Of a stretch of DNA of 64,000 nt, positions 38,345-47,773 are shown piece by piece. The stretch lies in the NCBI GenBank assembly GCA_002706765.1, contig PAJV01000006.1, positions 2,947-66,946 on the forward strand, read 5' to 3'. Origin of the DNA: Gimesia sp. (GTDB lineage Bacteria; Planctomycetota; Planctomycetia; Planctomycetales; Planctomycetaceae). How positions within the stretch are numbered: the first letter of the stretch is position 1; every line of letters starts with the position of its first letter. The notes under the pieces were generated by a model. The model was not told the origin of the DNA. It saw only the letters and a list, made by a program, of their open reading frames with translations, and did not search any database. The translations under genes were made by a program, and so were the position numbers.

Positions 38345-39102
38345 GGTCTGCCTCCCCGTTCATCAGAAATGAAACGCGTGATTCCCACAAAGCTGATCAG
38401 CACAAATAAGAGCAACACGATCAAAGTCGGCCAATGATCCGTTAACAGTTGTCTTACCAGCAGCAGACTTTCCACCTCGACGGCAGCAGGCTCGGGTCTC
38501 AGTCTGGTCGTGGGACCCCACTCACGATGGATCACCCACAGAAAACCACACAACAGCAGGCCACAAGACAGGCAGGCCAGGAAGGGCTCACGAAACGGTC
38601 CTTCCGGGTCAGCATCCTCTGCCGATGATTGCTGGATGGAAATTCCTCGAAAGACCATCAGCAACAGCATCCCCCCCGCCGTCAGCCAGCAGAGCAGAAC
38701 CAGGGGCAGGATGTCAGCCTGCAGTAACAGCATCCCGCTGCCGAGGAATGAAATCGCAGCCGCTGTCAGAGACCATTGTAAATCGGAAGACAATACCGCT
38801 GCTCCTCCGAAACCGATCACGAGCAAACCGACAAGGAATGGACTAAACTGCGCGATCAGCGCCGGGATGCCGCTCTGACCTTCTGCAAAGATTGGTTGCC
38901 CGAACCAGTAAAAGAAAATGCAGACTGATAACAGAGACAGCGCGGGCCAGCCCCAATGCAGCTTCGTCGCCTCCATTCTCTGATGAGTCTGCAGATTCAG
39001 ATATCCATAGATGCCCGTAATCATCAACAGCACCAGCACCACCATTGTCATAAACAACAGGTTGTCACCCGTGCCAGGCAGATAAAATCTCAAGTCATCC
39101 AT
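38341..39102 (-). CDS. NuoJ-like membrane subunit
   Basis: A 253-residue polytopic protein. Its middle, about residues 90-150, follows NuoJ in pattern: FGGAAVLSSDLQWSLTAAA and ADILPLVLLCWLTAGGMLLLMV resemble the NuoJ segments with a pi-bulge helix. NuoJ usually has about 170-200 residues, so this one is extended at the N-terminus by about 60 residues and two helices. The assignment rests on pattern and gene order (J before K before L) rather than strong motifs. It starts 33 bases after the NuoH-like gene and overlaps the NuoK-like gene by four bases. Confidence 0.65.
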   Translation of the reverse strand: MDDLRFYLPGTGDNLLFMTMVVLVLLMITGIYGYLNLQTHQRMEATKLHWGWPALSLLSVCIFFYWFGQPIFAEGQSGIPALIAQFSPFLVGLLVIGFGGAAVLSSDLQWSLTAAAISFLGSGMLLLQADILPLVLLCWLTAGGMLLLMVFRGISIQQSSAEDADPEGPFREPFLACLSCGLLLCGFLWVIHREWGPTTRLRPEPAAVEVESLLLVRQLLTDHWPTLIVLLLFVLISFVGITRFISDERGGRP

Positions 39103-39135
39103 TCTATATCTGATCTAAAAATAAGAGGAATCAAA

Positions 39136-40146
39136 TCAGTTTTTCACGGTCGTCGTCGATGGGAGACTGGCTTTCGGCAGCAGAAATCCGGCCCACATCG
39201 CCAGCAGGCTGAAGTTCAGCAGCACATGCATCAGGGGATCTGACATCCCCAATACATGAAAGGCAACAAATGAAGCCGTTAATGAAATCAATGCCAGCCA
39301 CAGCGTCAACTTCCACAGACGTTCCGGGTCAAAGCCACTGCGTTTCTGGAGAAAGACCTTCAGCCGCAGTATAATGACCAGTAAAACCAGAATCGTCACT
39401 ACCTGGATTGTCATTCTTCCGATTTCCAACCCGGCACTCTTCTCGATCAAAGGAAAAAAACAGCTGCGACTGATGATGAGCGGCACCAGGACCAGCAGTC
39501 CGATCAGCATTCGCAACTCGCGAATCCAGTTTTGCACCGGGCTCACCCGGCGATCAGGACAGGCGTTGATCAGCAAATAAGGTCCAGTCCAGGCAAGAAA
39601 AAATCCGAGAGTTCCTGCAGGTTGTAAGACACTCAGCCAGAGTGAAGTGTGGCCACCCTGCGCTGCATGACTGGAATAGATCGGTACATAAGCAATAACT
39701 GCGGCCCAGGCGAGTAACAGGGGCAGCCAGAAATAACCATTCAGTATCAGCGAAATCGAGGGAATCCGTCGCCGCTCCGTGACTGCCAGGCTGACCTCAC
39801 CGGCGATCTGCAGCAGCGTGAACAGCCCCAGAAGAAGCAGGGGGCCAAAGCGACTCGTCATCAGCGCCGCTTCGGTGGCTGCTTCATCAGTGTGCATGCT
39901 GCTATGAGTATAAATCAGAGGCACCAGACTGAATGTCAACAGGCTGCACAGCAGCGAGAACAACAGCAGGCACCGTTCTGATCGATTTCGCAATCGGTTC
40001 TGCGCGTGAGAAATCCGCCTGACAGAGCAGATGACTTGCGCTTTGAAACCCGTTTCAGTCAGGGGATAGGCAGTCTCCGCCAGCCTGAATGAGAGTATCA
40101 GGATTCCTGGCAACAGCAGAACCAGAATCAGCAGTGGCACCGCCAT
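39136..40146 (-). CDS. NuoH-like membrane subunit with degenerate quinone-site signature
   Basis: A 336-residue protein with eight or nine helices. Two regions match NuoH: VLQPAGTLGFFLAWTGPYLL at about 172-191, corresponding to the QPLGFLVFLIA segment, and RSGFDPERLWKLTLWLALISL near residue 288, corresponding to the C-terminal RYDQLMxLGWKxLLPLAL block. Between them NuoH carries ExNRxPFDLPE, which helps form the quinone chamber; here the place reads INACPDRRVSP, so this signature is lost. Its ATG overlaps the stop of the preceding gene (TGATG), so translation is coupled. The call as NuoH is by pattern and order. Confidence 0.65.
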   Translation of the reverse strand: MAVPLLILVLLLPGILILSFRLAETAYPLTETGFKAQVICSVRRISHAQNRLRNRSERCLLLFSLLCSLLTFSLVPLIYTHSSMHTDEAATEAALMTSRFGPLLLLGLFTLLQIAGEVSLAVTERRRIPSISLILNGYFWLPLLLAWAAVIAYVPIYSSHAAQGGHTSLWLSVLQPAGTLGFFLAWTGPYLLINACPDRRVSPVQNWIRELRMLIGLLVLVPLIISRSCFFPLIEKSAGLEIGRMTIQVVTILVLLVIILRLKVFLQKRSGFDPERLWKLTLWLALISLTASFVAFHVLGMSDPLMHVLLNFSLLAMWAGFLLPKASLPSTTTVKN

Positions 40147-40589
40147 CAGGAACGCTCCTCAAATTCTGGTGTGCGCGTGATGACTGATTCGTCAGTGGCT
40201 GGACTCTCACAGTGAGCAGCGAAACCCGAGAGAGGTGAACCTGACGCTTGCTCTCTGAAGGACAGCATACCGGTCCAGAACGCCATTCCCCAGATCAGCA
40301 GCATTCCACCGGCGAGTGTCATCGTCACCGGGTGATTCCAGGCTGCAGTCTGCATGGTGATCCCCAACACCAGCAGCAGCGCTGGCACAACAATCAAGAC
40401 TGCGGTAAAATTCCAGTACAGTTGCCGCTCTGTTTCTGTTCGAGAAAACTTGTCAACCCGTACCGTGGGTTCCGGGGGGACCTCCTCCATGTCTGGAGAA
40501 CTGCGAAATCCGATTTTGATCGTGAACCACACAGCCAGTGTGCAGCCGACGGCGAACAGAAAATATTTCAGAAAGAAAAACCAATCCAT
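40146..40589 (-). CDS. Small membrane protein, first gene of the complex I-like cluster
   Basis: A 147-residue protein with three transmembrane segments (about 7-27, 60-80, 87-110), the number and spacing of NuoA. The loop between helices 1 and 2 lacks the conserved cysteine and the acidic motifs of NuoA, so I do not assign it to that family. It carries a 35-residue polar tail. It leads the cluster with a 1-base stop-start overlap to the NuoH-like gene and is separated from the divergent gamma-glutamylcyclotransferase-like gene by 232 bases, which must contain the operon promoter. Confidence 0.65.
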   Translation of the reverse strand: MDWFFFLKYFLFAVGCTLAVWFTIKIGFRSSPDMEEVPPEPTVRVDKFSRTETERQLYWNFTAVLIVVPALLLVLGITMQTAAWNHPVTMTLAGGMLLIWGMAFWTGMLSFREQASGSPLSGFAAHCESPATDESVITRTPEFEERS

Positions 40590-40821
40590 GGCGGACTTTC
40601 AGCAATGTGGTGAGTTACAATCGTTGTGGTCTGAATCTGATTGACGAAAGCATCTCCTGCGGATTTTAAGTGAAACAACCTCCCATGCGAAACGTCCTCT
40701 CGCCCGTAATTCGTTCAAATGGAAAAAGTAATTTCTTCGGCATCAGCATAGCTGTTTTCTGGAAGCGAAGTAAGTCCAGTGCTGCTTTCCGAACCGGGAA
40801 GCCCCTTTACGGAATTGGGTA

Positions 40822-41196
40822 ATGTTAACGAACGAACCAGGTATATTGATATTTGTTTATGGAACGTTAAAACGGGGCTACTGCCGCGCGCACAATCTGC
40901 AAGGCCAGACCTTTCTCTCTACAGCTGAAACCACGGCCGAGTATACCATGTATCATTGTGGCACCTATCCCGGCCTGGTCATCAATCAGGTGGATGGCAT
41001 CAGTATTCACGGGGAATTGTGGCGCGTTGACAGCAGAGCACTCGAACTTCTGGACGAAGTGGAAGGCGTTGCCGAGAACCTCTATCGGCGCGGTCCGATT
41101 CAGCTGTTGCAGCCGGTGGTCTCAGAAATGGTACAGGCATACTTTTATCAGAGATCTGTCAATGATTTGCCGGTGATCGGGGATAACTGGTTCTGA
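40822..41196 (+). CDS. Gamma-glutamylcyclotransferase-like (AIG2/YtfP family) protein
   Basis: A 124-residue single-domain protein of the gamma-glutamylcyclotransferase-like fold. The substrate loop VYGTLKRGYCRAHNL at about residues 12-26 and the catalytic Glu region LDEVEGV at about 77-83 are the usual features. Known members release 5-oxoproline from gamma-glutamyl amines or peptides. It is divergent from the complex I-like cluster; no link is evident. The exact substrate is not predictable. Confidence 0.85.
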   Translation: MLTNEPGILIFVYGTLKRGYCRAHNLQGQTFLSTAETTAEYTMYHCGTYPGLVINQVDGISIHGELWRVDSRALELLDEVEGVAENLYRRGPIQLLQPVVSEMVQAYFYQRSVNDLPVIGDNWF

Positions 41197-41286
41197 TGTT
41201 ATAAACAAATCCGGAAGCACTTGTGAATAATCGTGTATTTCTGGAGAATCCCCTCATTAACTCTCTTTGCTGTCAGGAACAGGTTC

Positions 41287-41754
41287 ATGGCTCCGCAGAC
41301 TGTCACACGTAGAAAAGTCGCTTATGCAACATTGCAGGAAATCATCGACGATGCCACACGCCTGACTGCTGCAGACGCACCCACCACCGGCAACTGGTCG
41401 AAAGGGCAGATCTTTGATCACCTCGCGCGGCTCATGGACTATTCGCTGGATGGTTTTGCGATCCGGATGCCCTGGCTCTTTCGGTTTCTCGGGAAACATT
41501 ATTTTAAGTCCCGGATTCTGAAGAACGGCATGCTGCCGGGCATCAATTTAAAAGGGGATGCGAAGAAAGCATTATTCCCGGCGACTGTCGATGATCAGAC
41601 CGGTCTGGAACATCTGCGGAACTCCATCCAGCGGCTCACTTCAGAACCCCAACGTTTTCCCAGCCCTTTTTTCGGTGAGCTGAGTCGGGAAGAATGGGAT
41701 CTGCTCCATCGTCGGCACGCAGAACTGCATCTGAGTTTCATCGCGGAACCTTAG
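41287..41754 (+). CDS. DUF1569 family protein
   Basis: A 155-residue DinB-like four-helix protein of the DUF1569 family. NWSKGQIFDHLARLMDYSLDGF at about residues 40-60 includes the conserved His (DHLA), and LHRRHAELHLSFI at the C-terminus supplies further His residues, a possible metal site as in DinB. The ATG at 41287 has AGGAACAGG close upstream; the frame stays open to a GTG at 41233 but that start has no ribosome site. Function unknown; often an orphan gene. Confidence 0.8.
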   Translation: MAPQTVTRRKVAYATLQEIIDDATRLTAADAPTTGNWSKGQIFDHLARLMDYSLDGFAIRMPWLFRFLGKHYFKSRILKNGMLPGINLKGDAKKALFPATVDDQTGLEHLRNSIQRLTSEPQRFPSPFFGELSREEWDLLHRRHAELHLSFIAEP

Positions 41755-41988
41755 TGGAATATCATTTTTAAATCTTGGGTAGATAAATATCACAAGAGTG
41801 CGACAACGGAGCACGTAAACAACACACCCAACCTTCAATTTCTAGCTTGACAAAGCCTTAGACACGATTCCCGCAGTTGAGAATCAGTTTGAATCGAGAT
41901 CACGGTTGGTAGTGATGCCATCTCGCTCTGCTTATAATTTGAAATGAGAATACTTTGAGTCAAACAGGTCAGACGGGAAAGACAACTC

Positions 41989-43674
41989 ATGTCAGGAACT
42001 GAATCAGTGAAGGTTGTTATCGTAGGAGGAGTCGCCGGCGGCGCCAGTGCCGCTACGCGGGCCAGGCGCTGTAATGAAGACGCAGAAATCATTCTGTTCG
42101 AGAAAGACGAATACGTTTCCTTTGCCAATTGTGGTCTGCCTTATTATATTGGCGGGGAAATTACCGAACGCAGTAAACTGCTTGTTGCCACCCCGGAACT
42201 TTTCAAAAACCGCTTTAATATCGATGTTCGCACGAAACACCTGGTGCAGTCCATTGATGTCGAACATAAATCGGTTTCTGTGTTGAACCAGGAGACGGGC
42301 GAAACTTCTACAGAAACCTGGGACCGACTGATTCTTTCTCCCGGTGCCGCTCCCATCGTCCCGCCACTGCCGGGCATCCAAGCGCAGAATGTATTCACAC
42401 TGCGGAATCTGAATGATACGGATGCCATCAAAGACTATATCGAATCGCATAACTGTCAGCGGGCCGTGGTGGTGGGGGCCGGGTTTATTGGCCTGGAAAT
42501 GGTCGAGCAACTGCATCACCTTCAAATGCAAACCGATCTGGTTGAACTGCAGTCACAGGTGCTGCCTCCCCTCGATCCCGAGATGGCACAGTTAATCCAG
42601 AATGAACTCACGTCCCATGGCGTCAAAGTGCATCTGGGAACGGCTCTGGAAAAGGTGAATGTTGAAAATGAAACAGCAGTCGCCGTCGAACTGGGAAATG
42701 GGACGACGATTGAGACTGATCTGATTATTCTCGGAATCGGCATAGCACCGGCAACGGGACTGGCGAAAGACGCCGGCCTGGAAATCGGAAAGTCCGGCGG
42801 CATATCCGTCAACGAATTCATGCAGACCTCCTGTCCCGCAATTTACGCCGTGGGTGATGCTGTTGAGTACATGCATGGCGTGTTGATGCAGCCCCTCCGC
42901 ATTCCACTTGCCGGACCCGCGAACCGCGCCGGGCGTATCGCCGGTCAGCACGCGGTGACGGGCTCTGCCGATCCCATGATGTCTCCCGTTGGTACCGCCA
43001 TTGTCCGCGTATTCGGACTCACCGCCGCCATGACCGGTTTGAGTAAAAAGTTGGCAGAAAAGACAGAGTGCAAAAATCGTTCTGTGATCGTCGTTCCCAA
43101 ACATCACGCCGGCTACTACCCGGGCGCCGAATCGCTGTTCCTCAAGTTGACGTTTAATCCTGAAACAGAGCGGGTTCTGGGCGCCCAGGCGGTCGGAAAA
43201 GCAGGCGTCGATAAACGCATCGATGTCATCGCGACGGCTTTAAAATTCCGGGCATCGATCCGCGATCTGGCTGGACTCGATCTCGCGTATGCACCCCCGT
43301 TCGGCTCAGCCAAAGATCCCGTACACATCGCCGCTTTTGTAGCCGGCAACGATCTGGACGGCCTCGCCTCCATCGTGGAAGTCGATGCTGAGCTCGATGA
43401 GTATCAGATTCTCGATGTCAGAACCGATAAAGAAGTGGAAGACTTCCGCTTTCCGAATATCATTCACATTCCCGTCGATGAACTCCGCCAGCGACTCTCA
43501 GAACTCGATCCCGAGAAACCGATTGTCACGGTCTGCCATACCGCCCTGCGGGCCTACATCGCGACCCGCATTCTTAAGCAGTCTGGCTTCAAAGACGTCC
43601 GCAATCTCACTGGCGGCATGCTGATGCAACGCTATGCCCGTCCGGAACTGTTTGAATCCAATCAACCCGGTTAA
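41989..43674 (+). CDS. CoA-disulfide reductase-type FAD enzyme with C-terminal rhodanese domain
   Basis: A 561-residue flavoprotein of the CoADR-RHD type. The N-terminus VVIVGGVAGGASAATRARR is the FAD-binding Rossmann motif, and FANCGLPYYIGG carries the single redox Cys (about residue 43) that forms the mixed disulfide with CoA. A second dinucleotide fold (VVGAGFIGLEMVEQL near 160) binds NAD(P)H. The C-terminal 110 residues form a rhodanese domain with the active-site loop VCHTALR. Enzymes of this build reduce CoA disulfide, persulfides or polysulfide, so a role in sulfur or thiol homeostasis is likely; the exact substrate is not settled. It is a single gene, convergent with the redoxin gene. 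Confidence 0.93.
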   Translation: MSGTESVKVVIVGGVAGGASAATRARRCNEDAEIILFEKDEYVSFANCGLPYYIGGEITERSKLLVATPELFKNRFNIDVRTKHLVQSIDVEHKSVSVLNQETGETSTETWDRLILSPGAAPIVPPLPGIQAQNVFTLRNLNDTDAIKDYIESHNCQRAVVVGAGFIGLEMVEQLHHLQMQTDLVELQSQVLPPLDPEMAQLIQNELTSHGVKVHLGTALEKVNVENETAVAVELGNGTTIETDLIILGIGIAPATGLAKDAGLEIGKSGGISVNEFMQTSCPAIYAVGDAVEYMHGVLMQPLRIPLAGPANRAGRIAGQHAVTGSADPMMSPVGTAIVRVFGLTAAMTGLSKKLAEKTECKNRSVIVVPKHHAGYYPGAESLFLKLTFNPETERVLGAQAVGKAGVDKRIDVIATALKFRASIRDLAGLDLAYAPPFGSAKDPVHIAAFVAGNDLDGLASIVEVDAELDEYQILDVRTDKEVEDFRFPNIIHIPVDELRQRLSELDPEKPIVTVCHTALRAYIATRILKQSGFKDVRNLTGGMLMQRYARPELFESNQPG

Positions 43675-43734
43675 CAGGAACTTACGAATCGGTTCTCAAA
43701 GTCAGTCTGTGCGATAATTTAAATGCAGAACAGG

Positions 43735-44319
43735 TTACTCACCTAATGCCTGCAGAACCTCTTTTGCATTCGCCCGGCCTCCATGTGTTTTGCTGATCTT
43801 GGCATACTTGATCTTGCCATCTGTACCAATCACAAATGTGGATGGGTATGCGGTTTCCCGTTTGGCATCCCAGCGCAGATGATAGGCATTCGTAAATTTG
43901 TAATCCGGATCGACCAGGAAGTAAAAGTTCTCAGGCAGACTTTGATCGCGAATGAATTCTTCGGCCCGTTTTTCCAGATCTTTCGCGGCACCCGGATACA
44001 CCATCATCACGCTGGCATTGGCTGCTTTCAACTTAGCGGCATTGGAGATGTACTGGCCTACCTGTCGCGTACAGATCGGGCATTGATAACCCGGGTAGCC
44101 CCGGAGCACCAGCAACACGACCGGTCCCTTTTTCAGCTGTTGGGATAAGGAGACTTTCTCACCTTGGGGAGTGGCGAGCTGGAAATCTTTCGCCGTATCT
44201 CCGACTGCTGGCATCGCAGTTTCTTTTATCGCGGGATCAGCGGCACTCAGGTTGCCACATTGGATGATGAAGAAAAGCATCATCGCAGTAAACGAGCGGA
44301 GTGTTTTGAGTGGGTACAT
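43735..44319 (-). CDS. Exported redoxin-family (AhpC/TSA-like) protein
   Basis: A 194-residue thioredoxin-fold protein exported by an N-terminal signal (RSFTAMMLFFIIQCGNLSA). The ATG at 44319 is chosen because AGGAG lies nine bases upstream; the frame is open further to 44415. The peroxiredoxin-like motif is GYPGYQCPICTRQVGQY, with a CxxC dithiol (CPIC at about residues 88-91), and YPSTFVIGTDGKIKY is the cis-proline region of thioredoxin folds. It probably reduces peroxides or protein disulfides in the periplasm. It is convergent with the CoA-disulfide reductase gene, a possible functional neighbour. Confidence 0.87.
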   Translation of the reverse strand: MYPLKTLRSFTAMMLFFIIQCGNLSAADPAIKETAMPAVGDTAKDFQLATPQGEKVSLSQQLKKGPVVLLVLRGYPGYQCPICTRQVGQYISNAAKLKAANASVMMVYPGAAKDLEKRAEEFIRDQSLPENFYFLVDPDYKFTNAYHLRWDAKRETAYPSTFVIGTDGKIKYAKISKTHGGRANAKEVLQALGE

Positions 44320-44464
44320 GGAAATCAGCTCCTGAAAAAAATCAACAGAAAGCCATACGGTGACAGGGTTGCATGCAGCTAAAATGAAAGGCCACAGTAA
44401 TATCATAGCCAGCAACGACCGTCAGACATATAAAAATCTGACGAAAATCTCACTCGGATCAGAT

Positions 44465-45451
44465 TCAAGGAGTCGGCTGCAAAACACCAATCAACCGCTC
44501 GACTTCTCGATCAAATACGGCAGGGTCACTTTCGTTTTCCTGGAAATCAGCGGCGACTCGATTGCAGAGTGTTTCTTTCTGCTGATGCTCCCAATCGTTA
44601 AACAGATGCTGATCCAGATTCAGAGGCAGCAGCGAATGTATCACGTTGGTATCCCGTTTAAATTCACGGTCTTCGTTATCAAACGCGCGTTCAATTTCCA
44701 GGTCAACCCAGTCGCTCTGCAGGGAATACTGGGAAGCACACAGCAGCACCTTATCCAGGATCTTCATACCCCGTTTGATGGGGGTTCCCGCCGCGTGCTG
44801 GGTCTGTTTTTCATCCAGCCAGCAGCGAATACCCCGCGCTTGCAGAGCAGCGTAGAGTCGCTCTGCAAAGGCAGCATCTTCCGGGCTGTAACAGATGAAA
44901 CACGAAAAGAATTCCAGGGCCGTCTGTTCGAAATGCCCGGCGATGTATTCAATCAACTCATCCGAAAGTCCACAGCCTCGCAGAAACTGGCTGGGAATAT
45001 GCCCTTTGGAACTCATCAGCGTATCCATGCCCAGCGTGCTGGGACCCCAGTGTGAAACCGTTTCCAGGTTCACAGCACGGGACAGATCGACGTTCACCCA
45101 CAGCGTGTTTTGAGAACGTGCCCCGTTAAAATCGACTTCGCGCAGATTGGAGCCGTGAAAATTAACCCAGCTCAAATCCGTATTACACAAATCCGCAAAG
45201 CACAGGTCGGCTTTTTCCAGGTTGGCTCCGGCGAGATTCGCTCCCACCAGGTCGGCACCGCTCAGGTCAGCTCCGATTAGAATTGCACCACTGAGATCCG
45301 CGCCCACCAGATTCGTTTCTGTCAGGTCAGCACCGCTCAGGTCAGCACCGCTCAAATCGGGTTTGACATCCGGGTTCTCTGTCCGCCAGCGATCAATCGA
45401 TACAGCGCCGGTTCGAAACACATCTACATATTCAGGATTCGCCACAACCAC
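44465..45451 (-). CDS. Pentapeptide-repeat protein with C-terminal TIR domain
   Basis: A 328-residue two-domain protein. Residues about 31-125 are A(D/N)LxG pentapeptide repeats (many copies of DLSGA), forming a right-handed beta-helix. A linker with [12 protein letters not shown] leads to a TIR domain at about 181-320: [11 protein letters not shown] is box 1, GIRCWLDEK follows, and [11 protein letters not shown] supplies Trp248 and the catalytic Glu252 of NAD-cleaving TIRs. Bacterial TIR domains usually hydrolyse NAD or make cyclic ADP-ribose signals in anti-phage defence. Here the pentapeptide domain may sense or scaffold. The gene is alone, with no recognised partner gene next to it. Conservation of the Glu suggests an active enzyme (inference). 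Confidence 0.9.
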   Translation of the reverse strand: MVVANPEYVDVFRTGAVSIDRWRTENPDVKPDLSGADLSGADLTETNLVGADLSGAILIGADLSGADLVGANLAGANLEKADLCFADLCNTDLSWVNFHGSNLREVDFNGARSQNTLWVNVDLSRAVNLETVSHWGPSTLGMDTLMSSKGHIPSQFLRGCGLSDELIEYIAGHFEQTALEFFSCFICYSPEDAAFAERLYAALQARGIRCWLDEKQTQHAAGTPIKRGMKILDKVLLCASQYSLQSDWVDLEIERAFDNEDREFKRDTNVIHSLLPLNLDQHLFNDWEHQQKETLCNRVAADFQENESDPAVFDREVERLIGVLQPTP

Positions 45452-45668
45452 TCCCCTGGACCAAATGAAATAAAACCGGATCCCATTCTGACAACGGCAC
45501 CGGAGAACTGCAATTCACTACACAACGGTTCTGTAAAAGCAGTCAAGTCTTAACAGAATTCAGCGAAATGAAAACGAAGCATCAGTCACTTCGAATGTAA
45601 GATGTTGATTTTCACCGGTAAAGGGAGGCCTTCAATGAAATCGAGCCGAACTTGTTTGCGGTAACAAA

Positions 45669-46685
45669 TCACTCCCAGCCTTCCAGCACAATCTTGCCGA
45701 TGGTACGTCCAGCTTCCAGCGTTTTGTGGGCTTCACGAAGATTTGCTGCATTGATGGGGGAGAGAACCTGGTTGGCGGTACAGGAGATTTTGCCGGCGTC
45801 GATCCAGTTCGCAACCTTGTTCAACAGGTGCTGCTGCTCAATCATGTCGGGGGTTTCAAACATGGATCGCGTATACATGAATTCCCAGACAAATGTTGCC
45901 GACTTGGTCTTCATCATCGACTGCGCCAGTGGCTCTTTATTTTCCACGATCGAGACAATCTTACCTTGCGGTCGAATCAGGTCGACCACCCCCTCCCAGT
46001 GCTGATCCGTATTATTGAACAGTGCAATCGAATCGACGTACTTCATCCCCAGCGATTCGATCTGTGGTCGCAGTGGCTCATAATGATTGATGACATGGTC
46101 GGCTCCCAGCTGCTGGACCCACTCTGTTGATTCAGGCCGCGATGCTGTTGCGATCACCGTCAGCCCGGCGAGCTTCGCCAGTTGAATCCCAATCGAGCCC
46201 ACACCTCCGGCGCCTCCGATGATTAACAGCGTCTCCCCGGCATTTCCCCCTTCCACATCCAGCTCCAGTCGTTCAAAAAAGGCTTCGTAAGCCGTGATGG
46301 AAGTTAACGGAATCGCTGCTGCTTTCGCGAAATCAAGCGACTGTGGTTTCGAGCCGACAATCCGTTCGTCGATGAGTTGAAACTCGGAATTACAACCGGG
46401 CCGCGTGATATCACCGGCATAGAAGACTTCATCTCCCGGCTGGAACAGTTCCACTTCGGGACCCACAGCTTCCACAATGCCCGCTGCATCCCAGCCCAGC
46501 ACTTTAGGTTCGGGCTCGATCTTATCCTTCGGTGCCCGGACTTTTGTATCCACCGGATTGACGCCGATCGCTTTGACCGCCACCAGCAGGTCCCGTCCGC
46601 CCGGTTCCGGTTTTTCCAGTTCCACATCCATTAACGATTCAGGGTCATCAATGGGCAGATAGCGAGTCAGGCCAACAGCTTTCAT
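45669..46685 (-). CDS. Zinc-independent quinone oxidoreductase-type MDR dehydrogenase
   Basis: A 338-residue medium-chain dehydrogenase/reductase. The N-terminal GroES-like domain includes AIGVNPVDTKVRAP and the coenzyme domain has IIGGAGGVGSIGIQLAKLAG with the AxxGxxG NADPH-binding loop. The usual zinc-ligand cysteines are absent, as in the QOR and ZADH-type subgroups, which reduce quinones or activated alkenes. It lies 122 bases after an SDR gene on the same strand, so the two may be co-transcribed. Confidence 0.88.
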   Translation of the reverse strand: MKAVGLTRYLPIDDPESLMDVELEKPEPGGRDLLVAVKAIGVNPVDTKVRAPKDKIEPEPKVLGWDAAGIVEAVGPEVELFQPGDEVFYAGDITRPGCNSEFQLIDERIVGSKPQSLDFAKAAAIPLTSITAYEAFFERLELDVEGGNAGETLLIIGGAGGVGSIGIQLAKLAGLTVIATASRPESTEWVQQLGADHVINHYEPLRPQIESLGMKYVDSIALFNNTDQHWEGVVDLIRPQGKIVSIVENKEPLAQSMMKTKSATFVWEFMYTRSMFETPDMIEQQHLLNKVANWIDAGKISCTANQVLSPINAANLREAHKTLEAGRTIGKIVLEGWE

Positions 46686-46807
46686 GTCAGTATTCCTTCG
46701 GGAAGGTTGAAATTCTTCAGAGTCTCCAGGTAGTTCATGTTCTTACGATTGACGAGAGAATTCAAGTGATATTGTGATTCAATCATTTTATCGAATTCGG
46801 ACAGGAA

Positions 46808-47602
46808 CTAACCCAGATCGTCAACCAGTCCCCCTTCAACACGCAGAGCGGCCCCTGTTGTTGCAGATGAGACAGGTGAGACGGCATAAGCCACCATCGC
46901 AGCGATCTCCGTCGGTTCGATAAAACGTTCGATCATAGAATCAGGTCGGAAGCGGGGAATGAACTGCTTCCGCATCTCTTCTGCTGATATCCCTTCATCT
47001 TCCGCGATCTGCGCCACGAAGTCGGCAACTCCCTCCGTCCACGTTGGTCCCGGCAGCACCGCATTGACATTCACTCCTGTCCCTCGCAGCGTCTTTGCCA
47101 GACCCCGCATCACAGACAGCTGCGCGGTTTTGGTCATCCCGTAATGCACCATTTCATCGGGAATGCTGATGCCTGACTCGCTGCTGATAAAGATGATCCG
47201 CCCCCAGCCACGCTCCTGCATACCCGGTGCCAGCGCACGGCTCAGGCGGATGCCACTCATTACATTGATTTCGAAAAAACGCGACCACTCTGCATCGGAA
47301 ATTTCAAAGAAAGGCATCGGCTGAAAGATCCCCGCATTATTCACGAGAATATCCACATCACCCACGTCTTTAAGTCGCTCCAGGAAGTCCGCCACTCCTT
47401 CTGCAGAACCAACATCGCCGTGAACGGGAACCGCTTTCCCCGATCCTTGAATCGCATTCGCCGCCTCTTTCGTCCGGTCAGCATCGCGACCGTTGATGAC
47501 GACCGTCGCTCCTTCATTCACCAGCGTCTGGGCAATCGCCTGTCCAATCCCCGAAGTCGAGCCCGTGACCACCACCGTTTTTCCCGTGAGTTGTAAATCC
47601 AT
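46808..47602 (-). CDS. Short-chain dehydrogenase/reductase
   Basis: A 264-residue classical SDR. TGSTSGIGQAIAQ is the TGxxxGxG cofactor loop, DILVNNAGIF is the NNAG motif, and SSESGISIP with YGMTKTAQ gives the Ser-Tyr-Lys catalytic triad. It resembles oxidoreductases of the FabG-like or glucose-dehydrogenase-like groups; the substrate is unknown. It precedes the quinone oxidoreductase gene by 122 bases. Confidence 0.92.
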   Translation of the reverse strand: MDLQLTGKTVVVTGSTSGIGQAIAQTLVNEGATVVINGRDADRTKEAANAIQGSGKAVPVHGDVGSAEGVADFLERLKDVGDVDILVNNAGIFQPMPFFEISDAEWSRFFEINVMSGIRLSRALAPGMQERGWGRIIFISSESGISIPDEMVHYGMTKTAQLSVMRGLAKTLRGTGVNVNAVLPGPTWTEGVADFVAQIAEDEGISAEEMRKQFIPRFRPDSMIERFIEPTEIAAMVAYAVSPVSSATTGAALRVEGGLVDDLG

Positions 47603-47773
47603 ATCAAGTCTCCTGTTACTTGTGAAATGCGTGAGAAATACCAGTGGAATTCGAATGTCGATTCAGAAAGCAAACGAATTCCACCGGCGAACTGGTATAA
47701 TCAGGGAGCACTTTGGAATCATAGACGCGGCACCGGCGGCGATCAAATTCCACTGAGAACGGGACCATCATTC

